This document shows, one piece after another, positions 48,935 through 61,351 of a stretch of DNA of 64,000 bases. Every line of letters begins with the position of its first letter. Position 1 is the stretch's first letter. Both the position numbers and the translations under genes were made by a program. The notes below the pieces were generated by a model. The model saw only the letters and a program-made list of their open reading frames with translations, was not told where the DNA came from and did no database searches. Source of the DNA: Vitrella brassicaformis (lineage: Eukaryota > Sar > Vitrellaceae); assembly GCA_001179505.1 (NCBI GenBank), contig CDMY01000235.1:1-64000 (forward strand), read 5' to 3'.

Positions 48935-51532
48935 ATGATGAACGGCCACGGTGACTCTGTCTTCGCCAAGTCTATCCGCACGTCCAAGGTAGCCTGCATC
49001 GGGGCGGGCTATGTGGGAGGGCCGACCATGGCCACCATCGCGCAAAGATGCCCGCACATACAGGTGACCAAGGGGCAGACAGAAAACTCTAAATACAGGG
49101 CAGAAAAGCGCCGCAGAAGCGCTGGTTGTGACTGTTGCTGCGTGTTGTTGGCTTCTGTTGACCGCGCAGGTGTACGTGTTGGACATATCCCAGTCGCGCA
49201 TAGCTGCATGGAACTCCGACCAACTCCCCATCTACGAGCCCGGACTGGACGACGTCGTGAAGGTACCAGCACCTAACGCGCACCACACAGATGGCCGGGC
49301 ACACAATGACGGATGTGTGGTTTTGTTCCGCTCTCTGTATCTGCAGGAGTGTCGCGGTCGCAATTTGCACTTCACGACGGACGTGTCCGGTATGGTGAAG
49401 GAGTGCGACATCATCTTCGTCTCCGTCAACACCCCCACCAAGACCAGGGGACTCGGCGCAGGACGCGCCGCAGACCTCGCCACATGGTCAGTCAGCGCTT
49501 CTCCCCCCCCTCCCCCCCTCCCCCCCTACACACACACACACACACGCACCGATGAGATGGGCGCCACACGGACGGTGGGTGCTTCTTCTGTCTGTGTGTG
49601 TGCAGGGAGTTGGCCGCGCGTTGCATCGCTGAGAATGCGGACGGTCCCAAGATAGTGATAGAGAAGTCGACGGTGCCGGTGCGGACGGCAGCGGCGGTGC
49701 AGCGTGTCCTGGAGGCCAACGAGAAGCCCGACGTCAAGTTCGTCATACTCTCAAACCCAGAGTTCCTCGCCGAAGGTGAGTTGGTTGGCGTGTCGGGGTG
49801 GCTGCGTCCGTGGCTTGTCTTCGGTGGTCATATGGGTGTCTGTCGTGTTGTGTGGTGTGTGCAGGCACGGCCATGAAGGATTTGGAGAAGCCCGATAGGG
49901 TACTGCTCGGCGGGCCCGAGGACGAGGACGGACAGTTCGCACTCAAGGTGACCTCACTGACTCACCGACACACGGATGCACCTTCGTGGTGATTGTGTGG
50001 GTGCGCGATGTCAGTTGTTGGTTGACGTGTATGCGAACTGGGTGCCCCGCGAGAAGATCCTCACCACCAACCTGTGGTCATCCGAACTCTCCAAACTCGG
50101 TAGGCTACACAGGCAGCCACACCCACCATTCAGTATTAATGCCCACTGGGTACGTGTGTGCCATGATGGTTGTGTGTTCAGTCGCGAATGCGTTCCTGGC
50201 TCAGCGCATCTCGTCCATCAACGCCATCTCCATGCTGTGCGAGAAGACCGGTGCCAACGTCAAGGAAGGTACACACACACCACCCTTGCACCACACCATA
50301 GCACACCACACCGATCTCATGTGTGTCTTATCTGTATCAGTTGCGCACGCCATCGGTTTGGACAGCCGCATCGGTCCCAAGTTCCTCAACGCATCCGTCG
50401 GCTTCGGAGGCTCGTGCTTCCAAAAGGCGAGAGACCACACACACACGCATTAGAGCGCCCAGACATGCCCCGTGCTTGTGTCATGCTGGTGCAGGACATT
50501 CTCAACTTGGTGTACCTGTGCGAGTCGTTCGGCCTGCCGCAGGTAAGGAGAACCACACGGCTGATCCGGTTCGCCTGCGCGAAGCATCGTGTACGTCTGA
50601 TGTATCCTCAGGTGGCTGCGTACTGGCAGCAGGTGGTCGACATGAACGAAGTCCAGAAGCACAACTTCACCAGAAAAGTGGTGCGTGAAATGAGTACATC
50701 TAGCTAGGCGTGCAGAGCCATGGACTGTCGACCTCCTTTCTGGTGTGCAGATCGACGCCATGTTCAACACGGTCAACCGCAAGAAGATCGCCATATTCGG
50801 ATTCGCCTTCAAGAAGGACACCGGCGACACGCGCGAGACACCCGCACTGTGAGACACACAAACAAGGCTGCCGCTCGTGTCTTGTCTTCACTCCCCCACG
50901 TGTCTGTCTACCTGGGTGTGTTTGCCTGCAGGACTGTGTGTTCGTTGCTGATGTCTGACGGTGCGATCCTGCACGTTTACGACCCCAAGGTGACCCGCGA
51001 GCAGGCGCTGCAGGAGTTCAGGGACCACAGGCTCGAATTCGACTTCGAAAAACAATTCTTCTGGGAGGTACGGATGACACAAACACCCAGCAACCACGCC
51101 TTGGCTGCAGCGACGTTTGTGTGGTATGATGTTATGTGCAGGAGGACGCCGAGTCGGCGGTGCAGGACTCGCACGCCATCCTCATCCTCACCGAGTGGGA
51201 CGCGTAAGCCAACCGCACACATGGACACGCGCTCTTGCCCACACGTATTCGCGTGTGTGTGTCCGTGCGCGTGTTGGTTTGTCAGTTTCAAGGGTTACGA
51301 CTACAGTTTGTTCCGCAAGCGGATGCGCAAGCCCGCATTCCTCTTCGACGGCAGGAACATACTCGACCACGACAAGTGGGCTGCCACCACACGGACCCAC
51401 ACATCAGCCATGGGCACATGTCGTCCCTGTGTGTTTTCATTGTCACACAGGTTGGCCGACATCGGTTTTGAGGTGCACTCGATCGGCAAGCCCCCCCTCA
51501 GGAGCAGGGCCCCCATCAACAACAGCCACTGA
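48935..51532 (+). CDS. UGDH: UDP-glucose 6-dehydrogenase
   Basis: Fifteen exons (48935-49063, 49170-49262, 49347-49486, 49606-49775, 49865-49947, 50015-50099, 50182-50268, 50341-50426, 50495-50542, 50612-50680, 50751-50848, 50932-51067, 51142-51203, 51286-51375, 51451-51532) give 485 residues, the normal length of eukaryotic UGDH. The enzyme oxidises UDP-glucose to UDP-glucuronate with two NAD+, supplying cell-wall and glycan precursors in the cytosol. Visible are the NAD-binding GAGYVG at 23-28, [15 protein letters not shown], the [11 protein letters not shown] loop, and the catalytic motif [10 protein letters not shown] with Cys288. The C-terminal domain has [19 protein letters not shown] and ILTEWDAF. 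The intron after 50426 is GC-AG, inside the catalytic motif. The second ATG three bases on is an equally good start. Confidence 0.96.
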
Positions 51533-53417
51533 CCACTCAGACCACACACACACACACACACAGACATACACACGACGGGGGGAGGGGTTCGTGAGTGTAT
51601 ATATGGGGATCTGCATGCCGTTGGGTTCTCAGTGCACTCATTGCGATGCGGTGCGATGCGGTTCGTGGGGGCTAGGACGTCGGAGAGAGGAAGGAAGAGA
51701 GAGACAGAGAGAGACAGAGAGAGAGGGAAGGCAGGCAGGCACGGATGGATGGCACGCACCCGTCTTCTGTTGTCCGGTCGACGCGTGTCTGTCCATCCAG
51801 TAGCGAGCCCTTGCCTCGTCTCTTCAACCGCGAGCAACGTCGATGCTTCTGTACAGTAGAAGAAGACAGGCAACGAAGCGAGCGAAGCTAGGGGAGGGAG
51901 AGGCAGTGAGGCGATGCTTGCTAGTGATGCGATGCGGCTGCTGCATTCTTGCTTTCATGCGAAAATGGATTCATTTATATATGTACGCTGGCTGGGAGTA
52001 CGGCCGGACGCAGAACGCCCATGCACTGACCGACTGACATCAGTCGCTTGTAGTGACATCAGTCGCTTGTAGCTGCCTTGCCCCCGAGTGACTCGAGGCA
52101 CCAATCCAATCCAATTAGGACACACGATAGATAAGGGCTGCGTAAGGGCTGCGTACACGTGCAATGCGTACACGGGGGGGCACTGAGTGGCTGGTTTGAC
52201 GTGACGTGAGTGGATGGATGGATGGATGCCTGGAGGGGCGGGCGTGTGGGCGTGTGGGTGGTCTATGCATGCCTGTGTGTCGGCACGAGAAATGGTTGCT
52301 GAGTAGGTAGGTACCCGGGGGTGCATAACGGCATCTGCTGATCGGGGAGAGACAGACGAGGGATGGATTGAGTCTCGTGTGAGCTATGGCGTGAGGGGTC
52401 TCTTTTCTCTACCTCTGCTAACGCTTGCAGCCTCTGGGGAGCCTCTCAGTGGCTACACACGTTGCCGGCGGTGGAGAGAAGAATGCTCTCGTGGCCAAGC
52501 ACAGTCGAAGAAGAGACAGACGATGCCGTCCATCCATCCTTTCTCCTCTGTATTTCTCATCATCAGCAACTATTTCTTATCATCAGCTCACCGCCCACAG
52601 CTGCATGTTACCATGTATCGTCCATCTACAGCCGTCACTCACCCGCGACACGCACCTTCTCTCTCACCCACTCACTCACTCACTCTGTCTGTCTGTCTGA
52701 GTGTGTGTGTGTGTGTGTGAGTACTGCCCCTCCCTATTTATCCATGTGTGTGTGTGTGTGTATGGCAAGCAAGTGCTCGCTAATCCGCTGATGCATGTGC
52801 GTAAGCCAAGCCGAGCCAAGCCATGTCTGTCTGTCTGTCTGTCTGTGTCTGTCGTGTGTACCCGGCCGTGCGTGTACGTGTACGTGGATATGTATGTATG
52901 TATATCTAAACATGTGTACGGTACGGTACGGTGTATGGTATGTATGGTGGTGTGTCGTGCGTGGTTGTGTCGTGTGAGTAGCACAGCAGCCTTGCCTTGC
53001 CTTGCCTTGTGTGCGTGGTGGCGCGACGCGTGCAGTGCGATGCGAGACATCGACAGACACTCCACGAGTATATGCAATGCAACATCTGTCCGAGTCAACA
53101 TACATACGTTTGTACAAACGAGCGGTATGTATCCATCGGACCAAGTGAGTCAACTGCGCGTGACCCGCACGCCCCAAGGATACTTAGGATCTAGTGGGTC
53201 AGTCATTCTGTTCGTCTTGATATAGTTCCTCCTGGTCCCAGCCTGCACAGCACGCAGACGCACACACCTTCACAGCACAGCACAACACGACAAACGACAA
53301 CCGCAAACCATCCATCGCTTAGCTTACCGAGGCCCCCTGTATGTCATGCGCTTCACACAACAATGACAACAATGACATCCATTACAGACACAACCACGGG
53401 GAAGGCGCTTTCAGGCC
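51533..53417. other. Convergent intergenic region, microsatellite-rich
   Basis: It lies between the stops of UGDH (+) and the DI-repeat gene (-). It holds CA/TG, GAGA, TGTC, GTAC and CCTTG repeats, and a 20-base direct repeat beginning GACATCAGTCGCTTGTAG at 52035 and 52055. No gene is supported. Confidence 0.55.
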
Positions 53418-54907
53418 TCACTCACTTTGGTGCGGGTCTGCTGGTGCGGTCCCCCGTCTCTTAGGTGGGCCATACACGTTGATATCGAGTGGCCCGATCT
53501 TTCTGGCGGGCAGCGCCCCCAGGATGTCGTGGGTCAGCAGCGCATACTGCGGCTGGCCGTTGTCCCACGCCCTCGGTCTTGGACGGGACTTCTCCACCTC
53601 ATCACTGGAGGGATCCAGGGGGGAGACATCCAACCTTGCATTCGGAGGCTGACACATGCGTGCTTTGTCTTACAGTGTTGGTCGTTGAGTCTCCAGGAAT
53701 ATCTGCATGCAACCAAAAGGCATCAATCGATGGCAAAGGGCCTTGATTCGGTCAGATGATTCTGTGTGTGGAGACATACGGACCCTCAGTCTCCTCTCTT
53801 CGGGATCGGTGATATCCTTTGTGAGCAGCTTGTAGTCGAGCCGCTCTTTCTGGTTGGCCGACAGGTACTTGAAGTTGCTGCGCGTACGCAAGAAGTCCGG
53901 CCGAGCCCCCTGCCAAGACAGGATCACACACTACCACCTGTGTCGCATGGCGTGTCTCTGTACTTCTCTCTCACATCGATGTCTTGCACGTCGAGGGCCG
54001 AGCGGACCGGCTCACTGCATATACAGAAAAGAAGACGTAAGAAGACACGAATGCCCTTACGGTCGTCTTGTTAGTTACCGGTGCCAACGCTTCTCCGTTG
54101 GCCAAGTCCTCTCTAAAGTTAACACAGCAGCCAACAGGTGGTGTCTCCAAGATGATTTAATGTCATGCCATGCAACGTACCGATATCTGCACAATTGATG
54201 CTGTCTGCCGGCAGCATTCACACAGGTGAGAATAAGTGAAAGGACAGAGGAGAATGAATGTTTGTTGGCTCTCTGCACTGACCACGGATGAATCGCGGAG
54301 GCTCAGGGGCCCTGAGGACGGTCGACGGCAACGTGTAATCAGGAACCAGAGGGTTTGTAATCCTACCAGTCTTCATTTAAATCACATGGCGACGACGACA
54401 CACAACAAGCGGATGTATGGGTAGCCAATTTGCAACACAGCCCTCCTTTCTGACCTTGAATCCTCTTCTGGCAGGTCTCGCATAGTCGATGTCATGCGTC
54501 GTCAGTGCAAGGTCAAACGGCCTGCCCTTCAGCCCCACATCCGATGCCAGAGAGAGCCGAGGCATCGCACCGTCGATGTCGCTGGTTTGATGACCGTCTC
54601 GCTTGGATGTGAAGCGCTGCCATCTCAGCTGCGGTGAGGTCTTCTCGATGTCGGTTGTGCGCAGGCTGGAGCTGTCCGGCTTGAAGAACCGGCTGCTCCG
54701 CGCTGCAAAGAAACAAACAGCTGCACAAGGGTGGTAACACACGCGTGCGCCTTCCTTACGTGGCTCTTTGGGGATGACACTGAGGGACATTAAGTCCCGT
54801 CGGGTGGGGAATGGAGCATCGCTGGTGGTCTGCACAGTGAAACGCCAAGAAGTAATGCATGTGCGCTTGTACCAGCAGCGCTAGCCCATTGCAGTCTTCA
54901 CCTGCAT
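53418..54907 (-). CDS. DI-motif repeat protein, possibly flagellar or cytoskeletal
   Basis: Nine exons (54907-54902, 54829-54760, 54702-54455, 54370-54283, 54204-54181, 54112-54079, 54014-53975, 53909-53784, 53648-53418) give 288 residues. The first coding exon is just ATGCAG and the fifth is 24 bases. The protein repeats a short motif around Asp-Ile, roughly [ST]xDIxxAxP: RTTDIEKTSP, QTSDIDGAMP, TTHDIDYARP, NCADIGERTW, DVQDIDGARP, LTKDITDPEE and LTHDILGALP, separated by 20-60 mostly basic residues. Such repeats are known in alveolate and other flagellate proteins of unknown role; I cannot name the family. Its start codon is 41 bases from that of the divergent WW/IQ gene. An exon-like stretch near 53672-53700 would break the frame and was left out. 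Confidence 0.7.
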
Positions 54908-54948
54908 CGTTTTAGCCGTCAAAACGGAAGGACTGCGGCCCAAGGTGC
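54908..54948. promoter_or_regulatory. 41-bp head-to-head start region
   Basis: The start codons of two divergent genes are only 41 bases apart (80 if the plus-strand gene starts at the next Met, 54988). The 5' leaders or promoters must overlap, or each promoter must lie within the other gene. Confidence 0.5.
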
Positions 54949-57900
54949 ATGCGCGAGCTCGCCCCCACGCCCCCCGTTGCATGCAAGATGTCCACGAAGC
55001 TGCGGACGCTGAAGAAGGTCCGGGCCAGCCTGCTGAGCCCTCAGGCGCCCGGGGAACGGTCCAAATCCGCCGCAGCAGCGGCTGTCGACAGTCGAACCTT
55101 GCTGACGCAGAGTAGTTCCGGCCGCAGGGACCGCAGGATAACAACAGCCCTCGCTGCCGCTGCAGAGGCCCGAGCATCTGTCGATGCAATCATCGAGTAT
55201 GCGAGAATTCTTGGACTGGACCCTGTGACAGAACAGGTACCGGCAGAAACACACAAACTATCTCTCCCAAACATTACACATGCGTCTGCCTGCCTGGTCA
55301 CCACACTGTCAGGCATTCCTCTTCCTTGCCGAAGGTGTGTGAAGACGTCCGCCGATAAGCGCAAGCCATCATTTTGCATGTTCATGTGTGTGTCTCAGAT
55401 GTCCTTCATGCGGCTCTGCCGACTGGCTGCAAACGGCTCGAGGACAAGGACTCAGGCCGGATATACTTTTACGACCAGAACACGCAAGAGACGACCTGGG
55501 AGCCGCCTCTCCATGAAGTGGGGAGGAGAGCCGTTGCCCATCTGCGGCTGGCGCTGGCCGATCGGTCGTTTTCTCGCGTAGACAAAGACCTTGACGAGAC
55601 AGAGAAGGGCATACAGAAGGAGCTGGACAACTGGCTGCAGGCGAGAGATAGATGGACTGCACGTCTCACCCTCAGTTGTCTTATCTTTACCACCAGGTGT
55701 ATGATGCCGATGCAAAGCCCTATTTTCTCCACACACAGACCAAAGGCGCTTCTTACGATGACCCACGCAATCGGATGTTTTCGGCTCTCTTTATGCAAGG
55801 TGTGTAGGTACAAACTTCGATCAACAAGCCTCCCGACGCTGTGTCTCCTGTGTTCGTTCAGTCAAGCTGGTGCAGAAGATGAAAGCAAAGCTGCCGACAC
55901 TTGTCAACGCACCCCCACCGCCGGATCCAAGTCAGCACCGACGAGAGACGTGATGCGAGCCCGCTTGGTCTGCAATCTGCTGTTGTGGGACTCCACAATA
56001 GGCGTGGCTAATGGTGCAGCTACAAGGATTCAGTCTTACTGGCGCATGGTGATGGGCAAGAAGGAGCGGAGGCGGAGACATTCAATGCAGCGAAAGGGAT
56101 CCCTTAGGGCTGACAGGATAAGCAGGTGAAGCCAAGAGCCAGCTTGCTTTGTGTCTCCCCCCACATGCTTCTCTGTTTTGCAGGGACGGCACTGTGCACT
56201 TGTCTGTGGTCGATGGCGATGTGGTCTTAAGCCTTACAGAGTGAGGAGCGCACCTCATGCCAGTATATTTCTGCAAGTATCATTTGTTCGCTGCGCTGAC
56301 AGTGATTGCCGTCGGCAGAAGGCAGCGACGCGTATTCAGGCAAGATTCAGGGGCCACAAGGCGAGGTCGCAGCACAGAAACATCGTTACTGACCGAACGT
56401 GAGCCAGCATCCTACCAAACGCGTCTGAGTAACGGCCATTCACGCGAACTTTCGTCTTTGTCTCACGCGCGGATCTAGCCGGCGTGACTCCGCGACCAAG
56501 ATCCAGGCAATGATGCGATCGAGATTTGCAAGGAGAAGCGTAACCTTACAAAAGTATCTGATGTCGAGCCAAATGTTGGTTCTCTGTGATGCAGGTGGAA
56601 GCCATCAGACAAGAGCGGGGTGAGAGCAAGGAGCAGGATGTGGCAAGGAAGGCACGAGAGCGTCGACAGATTGTGGGGATGATACAGAACGCCGTCAAGA
56701 CAATCGCAGGGAGGAAGCTGCTCGATGCCATCGCCGCTCAACAGGGACTAGAGTAAAACCCAGAAGAAGAGGCAAGCAAGCTGTTTTCACTTTTTCCGCA
56801 CTGAACTGTCTTTCAGTGCTGATGCGAGAATTCGTGGCCCGACGCTGCCCATCTTCAGGCGCACTATGCCGCCCTCCCTGCTCAAAGCCAACGCTGAGCT
56901 GCACAAACAGCTAGGGGCTGCACTGCAGAAGAATTTTGATCTATCTGCGACCCTGATCCAATCGGGTTACCGGGGGCACATTCAGCGTGTCGCTGTTGCC
57001 CAGCTGAGACACGAGCGAGAGCTGCTGAAATATCAGAACCTGAGTGCAGGTCAGCGCGAAGCGCAGGACAAGAAGACAGATCGGCACGAAACGAAGTGAT
57101 ACACTCACTTGCGTTCATGCACAGCTGCCACCCGCATCCAATCTCCTTTCCGAGGACTGCTTGCTCGGCGTATGAATGAGCACTAGGTGCGACCTCCGAA
57201 CCGGTCCATTGTGTATGTATTGTATGTGTTTCAGAGCGTGTGCGTCGGCTGAAAGAGAGACAGCTCGAGCCGCTGGACGTGTCGATATCTGTGGAGCCAA
57301 ACGGCCTTGAGCTGCACCTCTCGCCCAACCCACAATTCAACCAAGCAGCATACCTCGAGACATTCGCAAGCAGGTACGCCGGACGTTGGATAAACAAGTG
57401 CATCTGTGTCTGTGAATGGTTGGCGTGTTTGCCATTTGCAGGGAGTTCATGCCTCAAGTGGTGCAGGCGATGCAGGACCAGGTGCTGTCGCTGTCATCGC
57501 GCCACGTGCAGAATCGACTGCCATCCAAAGAAGAGACGAAGGAGGAACTTGCTGGTGAGGCCGTTACCAACGGAGAACAACGGCTTGCTGCACCGGCAGC
57601 GAGGCGCGCTGACGCACCTGTATATGCGTCAGTCCGAGAAGCGGACGGCAGCGCTGCCCAGGAGCTCGTCACTAGCGGCTTGGCGAAGACAGTCGTCGAG
57701 GGCCTTGTCAGCGCAGGACTCCAGAATCTGACCACCCAGCGGCAACATAGTCCCACCCAGCCCCCGACTGTTGAAATGCTCAAAGGAGAGACAGCTGACT
57801 TACCGGCTGGGGATGAGCAGCCACCTTCTGCTGGCCCGGCCCCGGCAAGGCAAGAGCCGGTGAAAATGCGAAAGACCATCACACTGGACTACGAGCTTGA

Positions 57901-59089
57901 CAACGAATCGGCGTTACAGAGAATGGAGCCATCCCAGGTGGTGCACGAAGAGCGACCCGCGGCAGAGAAACCATTCGACATCGTAGCGTGCGAGTCGCTC
58001 GAAAGCCAGGCAACGGCCAACGACGATGACAGAGAAGGCATTGTGATCGAGCCCCCGGAGACACAAGACGACAAGCCGGACGCTCATGTCTCACGGAGCA
58101 TTGATGAGCCACGAGCTGCTACTTCTTATGCCGAGTGGGCCCTCAGTGATGCCCGCCGTGTCTTCACAGCATCCACCCGCAGCCAGCCGGTCCGCGCCAG
58201 CGAGGAAAGGCCTACAGTCAAGCTCGCTCCCAACAGGAAGTCCTACGCTGGCAAGCTCAAGGACGGTCGCTTCACACGCAACCCCGACATCGATAGCCTC
58301 ACGGACGCACAGAGAGACCAGCTTATGAAGGACCTGGAAGCACGGAGGAGGAAAGCCAAAGAGGAGGTCGCAAAGATGAGGGAGCGCAGCCAGGCAAAGC
58401 AGCGTGAAGCCGAAGAGAAGAAGCGCAAAAGAGAGGAGGCGATGAAGAGCGAGGCGGCCAAGGAGGCAGAGGAGATCGCCCATCAAAGAGATGCCGCCTT
58501 CAAGCAGTGGCTGTCCGACAAAAGGAAAGTTGCCAAAGAGGAGAAGAAGAAACAGTCGGCGGAGATGGAAGACTACTCGAAGAAGCTCCTACTCAAGGTC
58601 AAGACAAGAGCTCTCTCCAGAATTGCATCTCATGTCTTGTCTTGTCTCTGTGTCTGTCAGCAAGAGAGAGATGCTGAAGCGGCAAAGCGCTTGCGCGAAG
58701 AGCGAATGCGACGGCTGGAAATTGCCGAACAGAAGAGGAAACAGTGGGAACTCGCTGTCGCCCAAGCCGCTCATCAGTTCGACGTTCCGCCACGGGCGAG
58801 AGACACAATGTTCCGGCGGTCCTTCCAGGGGCCAGTGAGGAGGAACGTCTTCATCGAGCACCACTACACGACATTCGTCTCAGACGACGATGAGGACAAT
58901 GAAGAGGAGGAAGCTCAGCAGGGAGGCAACGGCGAGTCGACTTATGTGCCTGCCGATCCTGACATACCAATCAGGAATGCGTCGAGTGCACAGCCGGGGT
59001 ATGCGTCACTTTCGGGCCTTGTTCCACTGGGCAAGCCTGGAGGGGCATCGTTTGCCCGTTCTTGTGCTGTTTATGGATCGTGCAAGTAA
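54949..59089 (+). CDS. WW, IQ-motif and coiled-coil protein, ciliary type
   Basis: Fifteen exons (54949-55236, 55313-55334, 55399-55640, 55697-55799, 55862-55930, 56020-56125, 56184-56240, 56303-56398, 56479-56539, 56595-56752, 56817-57049, 57125-57169, 57235-57373, 57442-58597, 58661-59089) give 1067 residues. A WW domain (LPTGCKRLEDKDSGRIYFYD, TTWEPPLHE) is followed by a WW-like unit (VYDADAKPYFLHTQTKGASY, DDP). At least five IQ calmodulin-binding motifs follow: TRIQSYWRMV, ATRIQARFRGHKAR, ATKIQAMMRSRFARR, ATLIQSGYRGHIQR and ATRIQSPFRGLLARR. The last third is charged and coiled-coil (KAKEEVAKMRERSQAKQREA, KRKVAKEEKKKQ), with an acidic tail. The combination suggests a calmodulin- or centrin-regulated scaffold at basal bodies or flagella; CEP164 is a WW example, but orthology is not shown. 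The intron after 55640 is GC-AG. The next Met at 54988 is an alternative start. Confidence 0.78.
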
Positions 59090-59173
59090 CGAGTGCGTAC
59101 AGGACACTTCATGACATTCATGTACGCGCAGACATGCAGAAAAGAGTCCACTCACGGCTCTGACCTGGATCAT

Positions 59174-61326
59174 TTACTTGCGGAGGTCAATGTGGTGCAT
59201 TGTATCATACATCTTGCGAGAGGAGTCCGCAGTAGGCAGCCCAGCCGGAGGGAGCTCGGCCGGGTCCTGACATACATAATCATCGGCAGACAGGGAGGGA
59301 CATGTCCGATTGTCAACACGAAAACTAGCCTCTCTCCGCATACCATCTTCTTTGTCCTTTTCCTGGGCGGCGGCATGCTCTCGCTCCTCCTGCGGGACCC
59401 CTCGGTCTCCTCCTCTTCGGCTGCACTCTCAGCTTGCAACGTCCGGATGGACTTCCCGGCCAGTTCAGGGGGCTCCTCCCACCGTTTTCTAAAGATGACA
59501 TTGCTCAGATACGTCTGAGGGAAGGGCTGTCTCTGCGGTGAAACGGGCTGAGATGCTCGTGACGGGGGCACGTCCGTTTGGACACCCCGGAGGTAGCCAG
59601 AGCGGATGAGCTCCTTTTAACGAATGAGACAAAGGAGAAAGGGAAGCTCTTGAGAGACACCCATCGTTGAATGCGCCTGGGCTTCTGTTACCTGGATTCT
59701 TGTGTCGGCGATAATGCCCTGTGCCATGTCGCGTAGCCCCCATGGGCTCCTCTTCCTCAGAGGTCTGCCCCCGAAGAGCTCAAACGCATCCGTCCGAGAC
59801 AGGCCGTCATATCGAGGGAAGGATGGAACTGAAGACAGAACAACGACCGTGACAGGGCTGGATCGATCTGCATCAACACGTCACTTACTTTTCGTTGGGT
59901 CCTCTCGCCCCGGTGCGGCTTCAGCTTCAGGTGGCGGAACCGACTGGCTCACGCGAGGTGCAGGCCTACAGGAGGCGAAGAAGGGGACATGAGACATGGA
60001 CATGTGATGAACATTGGTTGGATCCTACTGTGGAGCCGGTGCAGTGGCCGGTCGATCGGCCTGCCCATTGTAATACTCAGCCACTCTGTCTGCAACGGAC
60101 ATCCTCTCAGGCACACCCACAGCCCCTTCCGCTTCATTCCTTTTCTGCGGTGTAGACCAGTCTTCTTCTGAGGCCTCTTCAGCAGCCAGGACACCCACAT
60201 CCTGTGGAGGTGGTCGTGCTGGCTGCTGTGACGGCAATGTCACAGCCATGGGCATGACTATGCTCGCCGGTGGCCTGACGGGCCGCTCGGCTGCCTTGTC
60301 AGCCTCTTGCTGGAAAAACATAGCTTGTCTCGCACGTGCAGATAAGGGAATGGTATAGTCCCCAGCCTCTATATCAGTGGGCAGATCACTCACGGCTGTT
60401 AATGTCAGGGGGAAGGATCCCGGCGGGGCCTTGAAGACAAACAAACGAGACACATGTCGGTTCAACTACAATCCTACAATCTTCTGTCTGTATCACCTCT
60501 CACCTGATCAACCAATGGTTCCTTGTAATATTTGCTCTCGACGTACTTCCGAGCTGATGCAGAGAGGGACAAATGGAAGGAAGCTTGACACTATCGAGAG
60601 TCGAAGGCGCGTGTTGACGCATACGTATCGGTCTGAGTCGGAGCAGGTACGGCTCCAGTATCTGCTGGGTCGTGGCATTCTTGTGACGAAACACCCGCCG
60701 CAGACTGTGCCACAGATACAGCTTACACGTGCATTGCTCACATGAGATGTGGGAGCAGCGTACGGTCTCTGAGGTGGTGCAGGGTCCACCCAAAGGGAAT
60801 CAGCGCGAAGATGGTCAGCAACAGTGTCAACCAGGTTCCTCGACGAAGGAAATGGCCTCCTGCAAAGAGCACCAGAATGCATGAGGGTTGCCGTCTCCCT
60901 GTGGCTGTTTGCTCACCTGAGCAGGCGGATCTCAGGGGGCTCAGCTGTGCTGCAGCAACCACACGCAAACATGCGGGGACAGCGGGGAACGCTGTTTGCA
61001 ATGCCGCGCCCCTCCTCAACTCACCCCTGGATGAGCTGACGTAGCTCATTTGACTGGACGAGCTTTCTTGACCGAATTAGCCCCAGATCATCCCTCACTG
61101 CACACTCGAGACTTGTCCGTCGACGCAGCAGCTGCCCGGGGCCGCCCTTGTACTGCTGCTGGAGCAAAGGCCTGATCTCTGGGCGTGGATAGTGGCGCGA
61201 GGCTCGAGGAGGGGCAGAGGTGACTGCATTCCTGGCCGCGTCAGCCAAACTGCCTCCTTCGATGGGACTCATGGTGTCTGAGACGCGGTCGCCCCCAATT
61301 GGCCCACTGGCACAGCGATCCTGCAT
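59174..61326 (-). CDS. Unknown protein, tail-to-tail with the WW/IQ gene
   Basis: Ten exons (61326-61025, 60949-60917, 60859-60832, 60721-60625, 60553-60504, 60429-60029, 59965-59889, 59828-59692, 59613-59344, 59266-59174) give 495 residues. No family is recognised. Coding quality is clear in LYLWHSLRRVFRHKNATTQQ, RKYVESKYYKEPLVDQ, FPRYDGLSRTDAFELFGG and TYLSNVIFRKRWEEPPEL. The middle is Pro/Ala-rich and acidic, and residues near 445-460 are basic (PPPRKRTKK). Exons 2-4 are short, and the acceptor of exon 4 (GTGTAAG) is weak, so residues 101-125 are the least certain. Its stop is 84 bases from that of the WW/IQ gene, and its start is 25 bases from that of the divergent DUF4200 gene, which hints at flagellar or cytoskeletal work by association only. 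Confidence 0.65.
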
Positions 61327-61351
61327 GTAGCGCGCAACAGAGAGAGCAGAG
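61327..61351. promoter_or_regulatory. 25-bp head-to-head start region
   Basis: Only 25 bases separate two divergent start codons, so transcription start sites must overlap or lie inside the opposite coding region. Confidence 0.5.

Noticed and set aside
53672-53700. Possible extra exon in the DI-repeat gene
   Set aside because: It has AG and GT borders but is 29 bases long and would break the frame of the last exon.
55518-55600. Intron after the first WW domain of the 55-59 kb gene
   Set aside because: A GTGGGG donor is present, but the sequence reads on in frame into clearly coding residues, so no intron is needed.
56540-56553. Donor at 56554 in the WW/IQ gene
   Set aside because: It would put the next exon out of frame; the GTAACC donor at 56540 keeps the coding frame.
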